Positions 7,254 to 7,730 of a DNA stretch of 7,730 bases are shown in pieces. The stretch comes from Propionibacteriaceae bacterium (GTDB lineage: Bacteria > Actinomycetota > Actinomycetes > Propionibacteriales > Propionibacteriaceae). The stretch is from positions 1 to 7,730 of the forward strand of contig JAUMYR010000128.1 of the NCBI GenBank assembly GCA_030528545.1, in the 5' to 3' direction. The position numbers were made by a program, and so were the translations under genes. Position 1 is the stretch's first letter. Each line of letters opens with the position of its first letter. Under the pieces are notes generated by a model. The model saw only the letters and a list, made by a program, of their open reading frames with translations, did no database searches and was not told the DNA's origin.

Positions 7254-7640
7254 GTGGGACTCAGCATCGTCTTGTCGAACACCTCTGGCGTGCCCATCTA
7301 CGAACAGATCAAGCAGCAGCTCAAAGCCGGAATCCTGCGCGGCGACCTGGCGGAGGGTCAGGCGCTGCCCTCGATCCGCGGGCTGGCGCGCGACCTACAG
7401 GTGAGCGTCATCACCACCACGAGGGCCTACTCCGATCTCGCCGCCGAGGGCTTCGTCACCAACGTGCCGGGCAAGGGGAGCTACGTCCTCCCCCGGGATT
7501 CCCGGCTGGTCCGCGAGCAGGTGTTACGCGAGATCGAGGACGCTTTCGCCGCGGGTATCCGCCAGGCCCGGCTCGGCGGCGTCGCGGCGGACGAGTTGCA
7601 CGCGCTGCTTGATGCCATCCTGGAATCGGAGGAGTCATGA
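7254..7640 (+). CDS. YtrA-subfamily GntR transcriptional regulator
   Basis: The product is 128 residues, typical of the short YtrA branch of GntR regulators, which keep the winged helix-turn-helix and a small dimerisation tail but no large ligand-binding domain. VPIYEQIKQQLKAGI opens the domain, LPSIRGLARDLQVSVITTT spans the HTH, and GFVTNVPGKGSYV is the wing. The last ~50 residues are charged and helical in character (LREIEDAFAAGI and onward), fitting the dimerisation helices. The GTG start at 7254 has AAGGGAG (7243-7249) 4 bases upstream. An in-frame TTG at 7200 is rejected because it would place the operator inside the coding region and add residues unlike the family N-terminus. The stop overlaps the next gene's start as ATGA, implying translational coupling to an ABC ATPase, the usual YtrA arrangement. 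It probably represses its own operon from the palindrome at 7220-7242. A TTA codon lies at 7524. Confidence 0.92.
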   Translation: MGLSIVLSNTSGVPIYEQIKQQLKAGILRGDLAEGQALPSIRGLARDLQVSVITTTRAYSDLAAEGFVTNVPGKGSYVLPRDSRLVREQVLREIEDAFAAGIRQARLGGVAADELHALLDAILESEES

Positions 7641-7730
7641 ATCCATTCGAGCTTCACGGCCTCACCAAGCGATACCCCTCGTTCACCCTCGACCGGGTCG
7701 ACCTCGTCGTGCCCCGCGGCTACGTGATGG
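7637..7730 (+). CDS. ABC transporter ATP-binding protein, N-terminal fragment cut by the window edge
   Basis: Only 31 codons are visible. The start (FELHGLTKRYPSFTLDRVDL, from residue 4) matches the opening beta-strands of ABC ATPases, in which a lead strand and KRY precede the segment before Walker A. The visible part ends at VVPRGYVM, just where the Walker A loop should follow, so no catalytic motif can be checked. GGAGG at 7628-7632 is a good ribosome site 4 bases before the ATG, and the ATG overlaps the GntR stop (ATGA), so the two are co-translated. In YtrA-type operons such ATPases energise an efflux or envelope-stress transporter with a separate membrane subunit downstream, which would lie outside this window. 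Confidence 0.82.
   Translation, partial: MNPFELHGLTKRYPSFTLDRVDLVVPRGYVM

Overview
The window is GC-rich, compactly coded and almost entirely plus-strand. Strong third-position G/C bias, a GTG start, purine-rich Shine-Dalgarno sites and a YtrA-type GntR regulator together point to a high-GC actinobacterium. The genus cannot be named from this sequence alone.

Positions 1-5446 belong to a secondary-lipid / iterative type I polyketide synthase locus. The first gene enters already open at the left edge and supplies the C-terminal ketoreductase (KR) and dehydratase (DH) domains of a multidomain synthase. After a 245-base gap comes a 906-residue protein with an intact ketosynthase (Cys222, His356, His395) followed by a degenerate second ketosynthase-like domain that has Leu688 where the active-site Cys would be. 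This KS plus chain-length-factor (CLF) pairing is the layout of the N-terminal part of PfaC in polyunsaturated fatty acid (PUFA) synthases. The KR-DH end fits the C-terminus of a PfaA-like subunit (usually KS-AT-ACP-KR, sometimes with DH). The simplest reading is a PUFA-synthase-like enzyme split over at least two genes, in which the PfaC-like subunit has no DH domains of its own and the first subunit provides the DH. The acyltransferase, acyl carrier protein, enoyl reductase and phosphopantetheinyl transferase are not in view. The product is unknown.

Positions 5508-7103 encode a 14-TM-type DHA2 (EmrB/QacA) major facilitator exporter, 61 bases after the synthase gene and on the same strand. 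It is a candidate exporter or self-protection gene for the locus. Its third-codon-position G/C (about 92% in a hand-counted sample) is clearly above that of the synthase genes (about 76% in similar samples), so the two parts may have different histories.

Positions 7104-7730 begin a separate unit. A 150-base intergenic region carries a promoter-like element overlapped by a 9-bp inverted repeat. A short YtrA-type GntR repressor follows, and an ABC-transporter ATPase overlaps it by ATGA and is cut off at the right edge just before its expected Walker A motif. This looks like a self-repressed GntR-ABC transporter operon that responds to a small molecule or envelope stress. Whether it serves the synthase locus or is simply a neighbour cannot be decided here.
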